NCBI RefSeq assembly: GCF_040047665.1
Contig: NZ_CP157355.1
Span: forward strand, 2,108,001-2,172,000
From: Chitinibacter sp. FCG-7
GTDB lineage: Bacteria > Pseudomonadota > Gammaproteobacteria > Burkholderiales > Chitinibacteraceae
DNA length: 64,000 nt
Reading direction: 5' to 3'
In this document: in pieces, positions 9,426 to 17,813 of the stretch
Layout of the letters: every line of letters begins with the position of its first letter
Numbering within the stretch: position 1 is the stretch's first letter
Notes under the pieces: generated by a model
Databases searched by the model: none
Seen by the model: only the letters and a program-made list of their open reading frames with translations
What the model was told of the DNA's origin: nothing
Program-made: the position numbers and the translations under genes

Positions 9426-10385
9426 ATGATTCGTTTTGGCATCATCGGTACTGGCAGCATCGCCCAACGCTTCTTTGCAGGCCTCGCCCACGTCCCCGAT
9501 GCCTCGGTGGTGGCGGTGTATAGCCGTGGCGGTGCCAAGGCGCGGCAGTTTGCAGCGGTGCACCATATTCCCACCGTCTTTGACGAAATCGACGATCTGC
9601 TCGCCAGCGACATTGATGCCGTCTATATCGCCACCCCGCATCCCAGCCACGCAGCACTCAGCATCGCTGCGCTCAAAGCGGGCAAAGCGGTGCTGTGTGA
9701 AAAGCCCGCCGCGACTACCTTGGCCGATTTTGACGCCGTGACCGCTGTTGCACGCGAAACCGGGCGGCTGTATATGGAGGCGATGAAGCCGCCGTTTTTC
9801 CCGCTCTATCAGCTGATACGCGAGCGCATCGGGATAGGTGCAATCGGTGATGTACGCTTCGTGCGCGCTGGCTTCGCAAATCCTAATGTGCCTGAAGGCC
9901 ACGCCGTACTTGATCCGGCACAAGCGGGTGGCGGGCTGCTCGATATTGGCATTTACTCATCGTTTCTCGCCGTTGATTGGCTGGGCGCTGCCGGAGAAAT
10001 TCAAACCTTGGGGCGAATCGGTGTGAGCGGCGTTGATACTTTTGCGAGCCTGAATGTTCAGCACGAGCGCGGCATTAGTCAGCTCTACTGCGGGCTTGAC
10101 ATTGCTGGTAGTGGCGAGGCCTTGATCGGCGGTAGCGCGGGTTATGTGATCATCCACGATAAATGGTGGAATCCGGCCAAAGCCACGCTGGTCAATGCGG
10201 TGGGCGAGCGCGAAGAATTGGCGATTGCGCCAATCGGTTCGGGGCTCAATTACGAAACCGCGCATTTCTGCGAGCTGCTGCGCGCTGGTGAGCTGGAAAG
10301 CCCGATCATGAGCCACGTCAAAACCCGCGCCGCCTTGGCGATGACTTTACATACACGAGATACATTGCTGGGTATTGCTCCTTAG
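9426..10385 (+). CDS. Gfo/Idh/MocA family NAD(P)-dependent oxidoreductase
   Basis: A 319-residue Rossmann-fold dehydrogenase. The nucleotide-binding motif GIIGTGSIAQRF is at the N-terminus, and the family EKP motif is seen in AVLCEKPAA (about residue 97). Substrates of the family are sugars, inositols or dihydrodiols, and nothing here narrows it. I chose the ATG at 9426 with AGAGG 5 bases upstream, and rejected an in-frame TTG at 9363 that would add 21 unrelated residues. It appears to stand alone. Confidence 0.9.
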   Translation: MIRFGIIGTGSIAQRFFAGLAHVPDASVVAVYSRGGAKARQFAAVHHIPTVFDEIDDLLASDIDAVYIATPHPSHAALSIAALKAGKAVLCEKPAATTLADFDAVTAVARETGRLYMEAMKPPFFPLYQLIRERIGIGAIGDVRFVRAGFANPNVPEGHAVLDPAQAGGGLLDIGIYSSFLAVDWLGAAGEIQTLGRIGVSGVDTFASLNVQHERGISQLYCGLDIAGSGEALIGGSAGYVIIHDKWWNPAKATLVNAVGEREELAIAPIGSGLNYETAHFCELLRAGELESPIMSHVKTRAALAMTLHTRDTLLGIAP

Positions 10386-10419
10386 GGCAATACCTGATTA
10401 ATTTAGCGAGATATACCCT

Positions 10420-10773
10420 ATGAAAGAATTTCTGCTCGACGAGCGCATTATCAAAAAAGTCGCCCTTGGGCACGGCAGCTGCATCGCCAGCGATGAAATC
10501 ACCATCGAAGGCTATCCGGTCGGCCTGATGTACCGCGAAAAACCACAAAAAGACGGCGACAGCGGCTGGCGCTTTTTTTCGGGTACTGAAGATCAAAAAT
10601 ACTTAAACAACCCGAAAAATCACAGCGAATTTGATGTGAATGTGATTGCAAATTACGACAGCCACATCATTCCGCTACTCGCTTCGCCGGTGGGTAGCGT
10701 GTTCGAGCGCTTTGTCAAAAGTGAGGATGATGATGAATTCAAGCCTGTTACCGATTGGTCTCCGTTAAGTTAA
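10420..10773 (+). CDS. DUF2185 / Imm33-like protein (putative immunity protein)
   Basis: A 117-residue soluble acidic protein. The order GSCIASDEI, PVGLMYRE, SGWRFFSGTED and SHIIPLLASPVGSVFER matches the DUF2185 family, which has been grouped with polymorphic-toxin immunity proteins as Imm33. No toxin gene is adjacent. It starts 34 bases after the oxidoreductase and is followed 16 bases later by an AT-rich orphan. Immunity function is inferred from the family only. Confidence 0.75.
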   Translation: MKEFLLDERIIKKVALGHGSCIASDEITIEGYPVGLMYREKPQKDGDSGWRFFSGTEDQKYLNNPKNHSEFDVNVIANYDSHIIPLLASPVGSVFERFVKSEDDDEFKPVTDWSPLS

Positions 10774-10789
10774 TTCTGAATGGATAATT

Positions 10790-11353
10790 ATGTACAAAAA
10801 GCATGTAATTGATTTTTTTAAAATTCAGGATGATCTTTTAATTTTATTTAGCCTTGCCTCTGCAAAGGAAAAATTAGTTGTTGCTGTCAATAATTCAAAA
10901 TATCATGATGGAAATATCAATCAGCTTAGTATGGATTACAGATTTTGGCTTGAAGATAAGGTTTCACGACTTTTAATTGATATTGCAACCCACACTCGGA
11001 TAGCTCAGGACATCATTTATGATTGTGATGAAGCTATGTCAGGTCAGAACTCTAGTTTTAAAAGGTCTACGCTTTCAATTTCTTCGTGTGAATTAAGGCC
11101 AGCTAGTCTAGTCGGAATTAATCCAGAGCATAAGGATCCTATTCGAGAAATATGCAATAAAATCATTCATGCATTGAGTTTTGAGTTGGAGTATGTGGAT
11201 TTTTGGAGTGGAAAAATATCTCTGAGAGGAATTCAACGTGGTAGTGCTTGGCAAGTTGAAGTGGATGTAAATGAGTTGTGCTTAAGACTGAGAAAATACA
11301 TCGAATTATTGCATCAACAGTTTGTATATACGATGCAATTTTATGAAGTTTGA
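10790..11353 (+). CDS. AT-rich orphan protein, possibly HEPN-like helical fold
   Basis: I do not recognise this 187-residue protein. It is mostly helical by composition and contains REICNKIIHA (residues 119-128), whose N-x3-H core resembles the HEPN RNase motif but lacks the usual Arg directly before the Asn. Base composition is clearly more AT-rich than the flanking carboxypeptidase and oxidoreductase genes, a sign of transfer. It follows the DUF2185 gene by 16 bases, so the two may form one accessory cassette. Confidence 0.7.
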   Translation: MYKKHVIDFFKIQDDLLILFSLASAKEKLVVAVNNSKYHDGNINQLSMDYRFWLEDKVSRLLIDIATHTRIAQDIIYDCDEAMSGQNSSFKRSTLSISSCELRPASLVGINPEHKDPIREICNKIIHALSFELEYVDFWSGKISLRGIQRGSAWQVEVDVNELCLRLRKYIELLHQQFVYTMQFYEV

Positions 11354-11381
11354 ACGAATAATTTAAGCAAATGGAGTGTAC

Positions 11382-12524
11382 GTGATTCTAATTACTAGTC
11401 ATTTCGATTCTGGCTCAATCGACGTCATCGACGCGACTGACTCCGCCAATATCCGGCTGAAACTGCGCCCCGATAACGCGTCCGACTTTGCGCAGTGGTT
11501 TCACTTTCGTTTGAGCGGTGCGCGCGATGTGGATTGCACGCTGAAGATCGAAAACGCAGGGCAAAGCGCTTATCCCGATGGCTGGCCTGATTATCAGGCG
11601 GTGGCTTCGTATGATCGCGAAAACTGGTTCCGTGTCGAGACTGAATACGATGGCCAGACGCTGACGATCAAACACACGCCGCATACCGATGTGATGTGGT
11701 TTGCCTATTTCGAGCCGTATAGCTGGGAGCGCCATCAGACGCTGATTGGTAACGCGATCACTGCTGCGCCGTGGGTCAAGCTCGAACAATTGGGCGTGAC
11801 GCCGGACGGGCATGATTTCGATCTGCTGCGCATCGGCGTGCAAAAAGGCTATTACGGCATTAATAAAAAGAAAGTCTGGATCACGGCGCGTCAGCATCCG
11901 GGCGAGAGCATGGCCGAGTGGTTTGTTGAAGGTCTGCTGGAAACGCTACTCGATCCGCAAAACGCCATCGCGCGGGCGCTGCTGGAAAAATGCGTGTTTT
12001 ACGTCGTGCCGAATATGAACCCCGATGGCAGCGTGCGCGGTAATTTGCGTACCAATGCGCTGGGTGCAAACTTAAACCGTGAATGGCAAACGCCAAGTAT
12101 GGAGCGCAGCCCTGAGGTGTATTGGGTGCGCGAGAAAATGCAGCAGGTTGGCGTGGATGCTTTCTTTGATATTCATGGCGACGAGAGTATTCCGCATAAT
12201 TTCGTTGCCGGTTGCGAGAGCAATGAATCATTCTCGTGCCGTCAGCATGATTTGCAGGAAGCATTCAAAAAGGCGTGGCTGCTCGCCAGTCCCGATTTCC
12301 AGGTTGAACATGGCTATGAGGTCGGCAAATTCGGCCCCGAAACGCTGACTTTGGGCACTAACTGGGTTGGCAATGAATTCGATTGCTTGGCCTACACGGT
12401 GGAAATGCCGTTCAAAGACACCGCCAATCGGCCGCTGCCCGAGGTGGGCTGGAATGGTGAGCGTTCAACGCAGCTGGGTAGTAGTTTGCTCACTGCGCTG
12501 TATGCGATTGTTGAGCAGATCTGA
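11382..12524 (+). CDS. M14 family metallocarboxypeptidase, cytosolic carboxypeptidase (AGTPBP/Nna1-like) type
   Basis: A 380-residue protein with an N-terminal beta-rich domain (residues 1-125) typical of cytosolic carboxypeptidases and a zinc carboxypeptidase domain. The ligands are H172 and E175 in RQHPGES and H265 in DIHGDE; NMNPDGSVRGN and TVEMPF match the substrate-binding and catalytic-Glu regions. There is no signal peptide, so it is cytoplasmic. Bacterial members of this branch have poorly known substrates. I chose the GTG at 11382, which has GGAG 5 bases upstream; a GTG at 11376 overlaps that site. Confidence 0.9.
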   Translation: MILITSHFDSGSIDVIDATDSANIRLKLRPDNASDFAQWFHFRLSGARDVDCTLKIENAGQSAYPDGWPDYQAVASYDRENWFRVETEYDGQTLTIKHTPHTDVMWFAYFEPYSWERHQTLIGNAITAAPWVKLEQLGVTPDGHDFDLLRIGVQKGYYGINKKKVWITARQHPGESMAEWFVEGLLETLLDPQNAIARALLEKCVFYVVPNMNPDGSVRGNLRTNALGANLNREWQTPSMERSPEVYWVREKMQQVGVDAFFDIHGDESIPHNFVAGCESNESFSCRQHDLQEAFKKAWLLASPDFQVEHGYEVGKFGPETLTLGTNWVGNEFDCLAYTVEMPFKDTANRPLPEVGWNGERSTQLGSSLLTALYAIVEQI

Positions 12525-12708
12525 TCAGCTGCCCTGTGTAATTTGCGCACGCTGTGCGGCCATTGCGTCACACAGCGGAGGCGTAAATTCCTGTTACTTG
12601 CCAGAAGTCAAAGCGCTTGCCTTTGGTAACACAAAAACGCAGTAATACGCTTGGCAAAGCCAACCTGAAAGCGTAATTTGAAAGGCCGTCTTGCCCTGGA
12701 GCTTCGCC

Positions 12709-13233
12709 ATGCTGAACCCTTTCGCTACGGAAACGGTGACATTTGAAACGCCGATTGCCATGCTGATCGCCTGTCATGATCGAGTGCGGCAATACGCGGC
12801 TTTGACTGAAACGCTGGTGAGCCATGTGGCGAAACATGGTGCCGATGCGGCGGCGATTGCAGGCGCGCAGTCGATTTTGCGCTATTTCGATGTGGCCGCG
12901 CCTTTGCACCATCAGGATGAAGACGAAGACCTGTTTCCGGCCATGCTGCCGCTGGCATCGCCCGAGCTGGCGCAGGTGATTACCGAGATTATGGCCGAGC
13001 ACGACGAGCTGGGGGCATTGTGGCAGCAGGTGCGCGCCGCGCTGCTGGAGCTGGTGGCGGGCAATGATAATGAGCTGAGCGCCGAGCTGGCAGCGCAATT
13101 TGCCAGCCGCTACCCCGCGCACGCTGCGCGCGAAGAAGACGAAATTTATCCCTATGCCAAAGCCTTGCTGGATGCCGAACAGCTGCAACAACTGGGCCGC
13201 AAGATGGCGGCGCGGCGCGGGCAGAAAATTTAG
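12709..13233 (+). CDS. hemerythrin domain-containing protein
   Basis: A 174-residue four-helix protein with the His/Glu/Asp pattern of HHE/hemerythrin domains: ACHDRVRQ, LHHQDEDEDLFP, AEHDELG and AHAAREEDEIYP. These bind a di-iron site that senses or stores oxygen, NO or iron. The ATG at 12709 has GGAG 8 bases upstream. It converges on the chagasin-like gene and overlaps its stop by 4 bases. The specific role is unknown. Confidence 0.88.
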   Translation: MLNPFATETVTFETPIAMLIACHDRVRQYAALTETLVSHVAKHGADAAAIAGAQSILRYFDVAAPLHHQDEDEDLFPAMLPLASPELAQVITEIMAEHDELGALWQQVRAALLELVAGNDNELSAELAAQFASRYPAHAAREEDEIYPYAKALLDAEQLQQLGRKMAARRGQKI

Positions 13234-13634
13234 CCTTGCCCTGACACCACCAGCCGGAATTCCCGAATATCCAGCGGCTCGATCTCGGGCCCTTGCCAGG
13301 GCTTGCGGTAAATAAAGCGCAAAGTCACGTCGCCCTCCTGCCGGGCAATAAATCGCCAGGTGCTGTCGCCTATCGGCTGGCGCTGGTTTTTATGGCGTGG
13401 AATAAAGCGCCAGTCTTGCGTCATATGCAGCGTGGTCAGTGCGCTGTCCGAGCTTTCCATAAACCACAAATAGCCGCTGCCGGGATCGGTAGGCAGCTTT
13501 ACTGTGATGGTTTCTTTGGGTTTTAGCCAGATGATCTGCCGATGATCGAGCTGGGTTAGCACCTTGTCTGCCCAGCCATTCGGGCTTAGCCCCATGGCTG
13601 CGATGCAGCAGCATAAATAGCGGCGCATATTCAC
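13230..13634 (-). CDS. chagasin-like (I42) cysteine protease inhibitor, secreted
   Basis: A 134-residue protein with an N-terminal signal-like segment (CCCIAAMGLSPNGWA) followed by a small beta domain. The three inhibitory loops of chagasin are recognisable in degenerate form: DPGSGYLW for NPTTGY, IGDSTWRF for the GxGG loop region, and YRKPW for RPW. The family inhibits papain-like cysteine proteases; here it would act in the periplasm. The gene's last 4 bases overlap the end of the convergent hemerythrin gene. Confidence 0.8.
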   Translation of the reverse strand: MNMRRYLCCCIAAMGLSPNGWADKVLTQLDHRQIIWLKPKETITVKLPTDPGSGYLWFMESSDSALTTLHMTQDWRFIPRHKNQRQPIGDSTWRFIARQEGDVTLRFIYRKPWQGPEIEPLDIREFRLVVSGQG

Positions 13635-13805
13635 CCCCGTGTTTTCGCATAGCTAAAGCTTACGGGCAAGGGGGTTGCAATTCAGTGATGAACTACCATC
13701 GTGGCAGGGTGAAAATTGCCTATATAGGGTATTTGGTTGTGGAGTACATCTATGTTGGTCTGTAGAGCTATACCCTGCTATTTGCTTGAGCTGGTGGCAT
13801 TATTG

Positions 13806-13840
13806 CCCCCGTTATACTGCTCAGCGTTGCATAACGGGGG
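13806..13840. terminator. GC-capped hairpin between the inhibitor and hydrolase genes
   Basis: CCCCCGTTAT (13806-13815) pairs perfectly with ATAACGGGGG (13831-13840) around a 15-base loop, just past the stop of the minus-strand dienelactone hydrolase gene. There is no T-run on the minus strand, so it may be only an mRNA 3' end stabiliser. Confidence 0.4.
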
Positions 13841-13851
13841 GGCGCAGGCAC

Positions 13852-14589
13852 TTACTTCAAATTGCGGCGGAATAGATCAAATGCGAGCTGGTAGCCCAGC
13901 AGTGCCAGTTGCGGATCATAGCGGTCGCCTTCATCACGCATAAACGCATGCGGGCCGTTAAATTCGTGCCAGGTGAAGGTTTTGTCTGCCGCCACCAGCT
14001 GCTGATACACCTGCGCGCGGCCTGCGGCTGGAATATGCGGGTCCTGCTTGCCCCAGATCATCAGCAGCTCGCCATTGATGTCGGCCAGGCGTTCCATGCT
14101 GTGCTGGCCCGGTAAATTAGGGATCACATTGGTGTGCAAATCGGTCGCGTAAAAACACGCGGTGGCTTTGATTTCCGGCTGCAGCGCGGCGCGGAAGGCC
14201 AGATGGCCGCCAATGCAGAAACCCATCGCGCCAAAATCGCCGTTGTGCCAGCTTTGCTGTTTCGCCCACGCAATCATCGCCGCGTTATCGGTGTCGTAGC
14301 CTTCGACCGATTTGGCCATTTTGTCGGCATTGCCTTTATCGCGGCCAGCATCGTCATACGCCAATACCGTGCCGATGGGGTTCAGCTCATGGAACACTTC
14401 TGGCACCAGCACGTTATAGCCGTGGCCAGCGATGATTTTCGCCGCGCGCTCAATCGGGCCGGTTTGCTGGAAAATCTCGGAATAAAACAGAATCGTCGGG
14501 TATTGGCCGTCAACGGCAGGGCGGTGCACATAAGTGCGCATCACGCCGGTGGTGGTGTTCAGATCGGTGATTTCGCTTTTGAGCATCAT
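13852..14589 (-). CDS. dienelactone hydrolase family protein
   Basis: A 245-residue alpha/beta hydrolase of the carboxymethylenebutenolidase family. The nucleophile is Cys in GAMGFCIGGHLAF, with a conserved Glu in LFYSEIFQQTGPI; the His lies in GPHAFMRDEGDRYD. Family members hydrolyse dienelactones, but many are broad esterases and no catabolic neighbours are present. I take the ATG pair at 14589/14586 as the start, because the upstream extension to 14643 overlaps the next gene and shows no homology. Confidence 0.88.
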   Translation of the reverse strand: MMLKSEITDLNTTTGVMRTYVHRPAVDGQYPTILFYSEIFQQTGPIERAAKIIAGHGYNVLVPEVFHELNPIGTVLAYDDAGRDKGNADKMAKSVEGYDTDNAAMIAWAKQQSWHNGDFGAMGFCIGGHLAFRAALQPEIKATACFYATDLHTNVIPNLPGQHSMERLADINGELLMIWGKQDPHIPAAGRAQVYQQLVAADKTFTWHEFNGPHAFMRDEGDRYDPQLALLGYQLAFDLFRRNLK

Positions 14590-14623
14590 GATGGTGCACT
14601 CTTTTAAATATGTGGATTGATTA

Positions 14624-15451
14624 TTAATAGTCGAATTCTGCAATTTTTATTGTGTTAGGAGGTTTTTTTGAATGTGTTATTTGTATAATTTTCAATATGG
14701 TTTCTTTAAGCTTTTCTCTGTCGAGATCTGCGACAATCATGGCTCGTAAGAAGTAATAATACAAAGGCTCTTTGCCTGTGAATGTATAGCAATAACCCTG
14801 ATTGTTTTCATTGAAAGCTATTAATTCAAAAGATGTTCCCGTGTTCTTAAGTGGGGAGTACTTATCTCGAAAACGAATTCCAGATGCTCTTCCTTCTTCA
14901 ATTTTGCTTGTAGTGTTGGTGTCTGATATCTCAATGCAGCAATTGTACATTTCTTTAGCGCGTAAGGTGTTTAATAATAATTCAGCTATCTCTACAGCCT
15001 TTATTGTCTCATCTATTGACGGTATCTCATAATCGTGCTCAATATTATTTCTTAGTGATCTAACTTCTTTTATAAGTAAAGAAGGAGAAAAGCCAAGAGC
15101 GCAAAAAATGCGGAGACTAGTAGGGTTAATGTTTTTATCCCATTCAGGAAGTACATCGTTACAGAACTCTAAAGCATGAGCGGGTATATTTCGTGGATCA
15201 ATTGATAAGCTCTTGAGAGCAATCTCAATAATGGAATCAATGCTTCGTTTTGCATTGCTTAATGCATTTATGAGCCCTCTTGCCGATCCTTCTTTGAGGT
15301 CACTGTGGGCAAATCTTAAATAGTCTTCTGGCATCAATGGAAGGCGGTGCGTAAAGTTAATGTTGTCACTAGCACCAATTGACAGGCTGGAGGTATTTAG
15401 CTTTCTTATTTCAAATATTTCTTCAATACTTGCTACGTCTTTCATCTGCAT
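14624..15451 (-). CDS. AT-rich HEPN-like protein, unknown function
   Basis: I do not recognise a named family. The 275-residue protein carries LRNNIEHDYE (R134-N135-x3-H139), the canonical R-x4-6-H motif of HEPN RNase domains, preceded by two long helices (GLINALSNAKRSIDSIIEIAL and the segment near 120-133). The C-terminal third (about 185-275) is a separate mixed domain. The gene is far more AT-rich than purC and the hydrolase on its two sides, so it is probably acquired. HEPN domains often act as toxins or phage-defence RNases; that role is inferred. Confidence 0.72.
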   Translation of the reverse strand: MQMKDVASIEEIFEIRKLNTSSLSIGASDNINFTHRLPLMPEDYLRFAHSDLKEGSARGLINALSNAKRSIDSIIEIALKSLSIDPRNIPAHALEFCNDVLPEWDKNINPTSLRIFCALGFSPSLLIKEVRSLRNNIEHDYEIPSIDETIKAVEIAELLLNTLRAKEMYNCCIEISDTNTTSKIEEGRASGIRFRDKYSPLKNTGTSFELIAFNENNQGYCYTFTGKEPLYYYFLRAMIVADLDREKLKETILKIIQITHSKKPPNTIKIAEFDY

Positions 15452-15478
15452 AGGTTTAGGGAGTGTAAGAGTTGAAAT

Positions 15479-15513
15479 GAAAAATAAGCCGATGTGAGTA
15501 ACATCGGCTTATT
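15479..15513 (-). terminator. rho-independent terminator of purC
   Basis: A 13-bp perfect stem (15483-15495 with 15501-15513, loop GAGTA) lies directly after the purC stop. On the minus strand it is followed by a T-rich stretch. It also has a T-run on the plus strand, so it could work in both directions. Confidence 0.85.
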
Positions 15514-15515
15514 TT

Positions 15516-16394
15516 TTACTTCGTCAATTTTTCTAATGCTTCGCGGTATTTCGCTGCGGTTTTCTCTGCCACTTCAGCAGGCAATGCGGGTGCTGGCGGC
15601 GTTTTATCCCAGCCGGTTGTTTCCAGCCAGTCGCGTACGAATTGTTTATCGTAGCTTGGCGGGTTGGTGCCGGGCTGGTATTGATCAGCGGGCCAGAAGC
15701 GGCTGCTGTCTGGTGTCAATGCTTCGTCCATCAAGCACAACACGCCGTTTTCATCGAGGCCAAATTCAAATTTGGTGTCGCCAATGATAATGCCGCGCGT
15801 GGCCGCGTATTCGCTGGCGGTTTTGTAGAGCAGGATCGCGGTGTCGCGTACTTTGGCGGCCAGCTCTGCGCCGAGGATTTCTTCGCACTGCGCGTAGCTG
15901 ATGTTTTCGTCATGATCACCCACGGCGGCTTTGGTCGATGGCGTGAAGATCGGTTCTGGTAGCTTGTCAGCTTCTTGCAAGCCGGTTGGTAACTGGATAC
16001 CACACACGGTATTACTCTGTTTGTATTCTTTCCAGCCGCTACCAGCGATATACCCCCGTACAATGGCTTCAACCGGAACGGGCTTCAGGCGTTTGCACAC
16101 CACGGCGCGACCCTGTACTTGCGGCAGATCTTCGGCTGAGACCACGTCTTCGGGTTGATCGCCGGTGAAGTGGCTAGGCACCACGTCTTTCAGTTTGTCG
16201 AACCAGAAATTCGAGATTGCAGTGAGGATTTTGCCTTTTTCTGGAATTGGCTCGGCCAGAATCACGTCGAAGGCCGAGAGGCGGTCGGTGGCGATCATCA
16301 GCATGCGGGTTTCGTCGATCTGGTACAGATCGCGCACTTTGCCCGAGTAGATTTTTTTCAGGCTGGTCAGATTGGTGGTGGTCAGGCCGGTCAT
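15516..16394 (-). CDS. purC: phosphoribosylaminoimidazole-succinocarboxamide synthase PurC
   Basis: SAICAR synthase joins CAIR and aspartate using ATP in de novo purine synthesis. The N-terminal [13 protein letters not shown] nucleotide-binding motif and [17 protein letters not shown] are characteristic. The 292 residues match the longer PurC type of betaproteobacteria. The ATG at 16394 has GGAG 6 bases upstream; the longer frame to 16433 is an unlikely extension. A strong terminator follows the stop. The purE/purK genes lie 2.5 kb away on the same strand. Confidence 0.95.
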   Translation of the reverse strand: MTGLTTTNLTSLKKIYSGKVRDLYQIDETRMLMIATDRLSAFDVILAEPIPEKGKILTAISNFWFDKLKDVVPSHFTGDQPEDVVSAEDLPQVQGRAVVCKRLKPVPVEAIVRGYIAGSGWKEYKQSNTVCGIQLPTGLQEADKLPEPIFTPSTKAAVGDHDENISYAQCEEILGAELAAKVRDTAILLYKTASEYAATRGIIIGDTKFEFGLDENGVLCLMDEALTPDSSRFWPADQYQPGTNPPSYDKQFVRDWLETTGWDKTPPAPALPAEVAEKTAAKYREALEKLTK

Positions 16395-16499
16395 AGTTGC
16401 TCCAAAAACGTGGGCGCGGCCCACTACGGACATTTAAGGCGGTATTTTGCCTGAATGTGGCGCAGCCTGCATGCACTTACGTCGGCTTAGCCGAGCGGA

Positions 16500-17000
16500 T
16501 TAGGTTGGCGTCGGGAGTGATTTGGTCAGGCGGAATACTTTCAGCGGCTCGCTGCGGTGGTCGATCCGGGTTTCCCAGCCTTCGTTCTGAAAGCCCAGCG
16601 TGGTGTAAAAATCGTAAGCGCCCTGATTATTGGCAAAGCAGATGGTGGCCATTTCTTTGGCACGATAGCGTTCCTGCGCGATGGTGGTCAGTGCGGTGAC
16701 CAGATAGCGGGCCACGCCCATGCGGCGCGCGCGCGGGTTGACGATTAAATGGCCGATCCAGGCCCGGCCTTGCGGTTTGGGGTTGTACAGGCTGGCGTAG
16801 CCCAGAATGCGTTCGCTATCGCAGACCACAAAGCCTTCTTCGTGGTTGGCCAGATGCTCCAGCAGTTTGAGCGGCTCGGCTGGCCATTGGGCGCGCGGGA
16901 ACAGGTAGCGTAGTTCGGTGGGCGTTTGCGGCCAGCCGACGACGCTGCTCAGATCGTCCAGTGTGGCGCGTCGCAAGTGGTAGCGGGTTTGTACAGCCAT
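16500..17000 (-). CDS. GNAT family N-acetyltransferase
   Basis: A 166-residue protein with the GNAT acetyl-CoA motif A in IGHLIVNPRARRMGVARYLVTAL (Q/R-x-x-G-x-G/A region RRMGVA) and motif B near NNQGAYDFYTTLGF. The acceptor is unknown. It lies between purC and the AlkD-like gene on the same strand with gaps of over 100 bases, so it is probably a separate transcription unit. Confidence 0.87.
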   Translation of the reverse strand: MAVQTRYHLRRATLDDLSSVVGWPQTPTELRYLFPRAQWPAEPLKLLEHLANHEEGFVVCDSERILGYASLYNPKPQGRAWIGHLIVNPRARRMGVARYLVTALTTIAQERYRAKEMATICFANNQGAYDFYTTLGFQNEGWETRIDHRSEPLKVFRLTKSLPTPT

Positions 17001-17126
17001 GGTGGTTGGCAGGGGCCGAAGCGGTAAAACTAAATCTTAACCGAATGTCTGTCAGCGAAGTGAAATAATCCGCTTTGTCCGGCCTGCCGCCTAGCGGGTG
17101 TGCCATTTATGACGACAGCGTTGCCG

Positions 17127-17813
17127 TCATTGGGCTTGGCAGTGTTTGAGCGCTTCGCGCTGCGACAGGGGCGAGAGCTGCGCGCGGTGTAGTGCGACAA
17201 AATCGGCAACGGCTGCTGGTGCTGTGCGGGCGTATTGGCGAAGCGCCCAGCCGATGGCTTTGCGGATGAAAAAATCGGCGTCGGCAGCATTGGCAAGGCA
17301 GGCGTTAAAGAGCCGCGCCTGATCGGTGTCGGCCTTCCAGCCTAGCTGGTACAGAATCGCCGTGCGGCGTAGCCATAGATTGTCGTGGCGAACCAGCTCG
17401 TCCATTTTCGCCAGCAGCGCAGGTTCGCGCTTGACCAGCGGGCCGACGATTTTGGCGGCCAGTGTATCGACGCTATCCCACCAGCTGTGCTGGATGATCA
17501 GTGCTTCAATCTGTGGCCAATCGGTGGCGCTCAATAGGCGATGGCAGCGATGCAGCAGATCCAGCGCGCAGTAATGATATTCGCGCTCGTTCTGGCTGTA
17601 GAGCAGGGCGGCCAGCGCCAGAAGCTGTGCGGATTTGAGTTCTTTTTTGGCGGCCAGCTCGATATGAGCCACCATTTTACGGCGATTGGGGGTAGGTATG
17701 CCGATTAAAGCAAAGTGGTGCTTCATGTACGCAGCCATACCCATGGCGCGTATTGGGTCTGCAGCGCTACTAAGCTGGGTTTGATAATCAGCCAAGTAGC
17801 GCGCGAGGTCCAT
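17127..17813 (-). CDS. DNA alkylation repair protein, AlkD-like
   Basis: A 228-residue all-helical HEAT-like repeat protein of the DNA alkylation repair (AlkC/AlkD) superfamily, which excises bulky or positively charged alkylated bases. Typical segments are YMKHHFALIGIPTPNRRK, WWDSVDTLAAKIVG (conserved Trp and Asp of the catalytic cleft), LWLRRTAILYQL and FFIRKAIGWALRQY. Its ATG begins immediately after the purK stop, so it is likely translated from the pur mRNA. Confidence 0.9.
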   Translation of the reverse strand: MDLARYLADYQTQLSSAADPIRAMGMAAYMKHHFALIGIPTPNRRKMVAHIELAAKKELKSAQLLALAALLYSQNEREYHYCALDLLHRCHRLLSATDWPQIEALIIQHSWWDSVDTLAAKIVGPLVKREPALLAKMDELVRHDNLWLRRTAILYQLGWKADTDQARLFNACLANAADADFFIRKAIGWALRQYARTAPAAVADFVALHRAQLSPLSQREALKHCQAQ

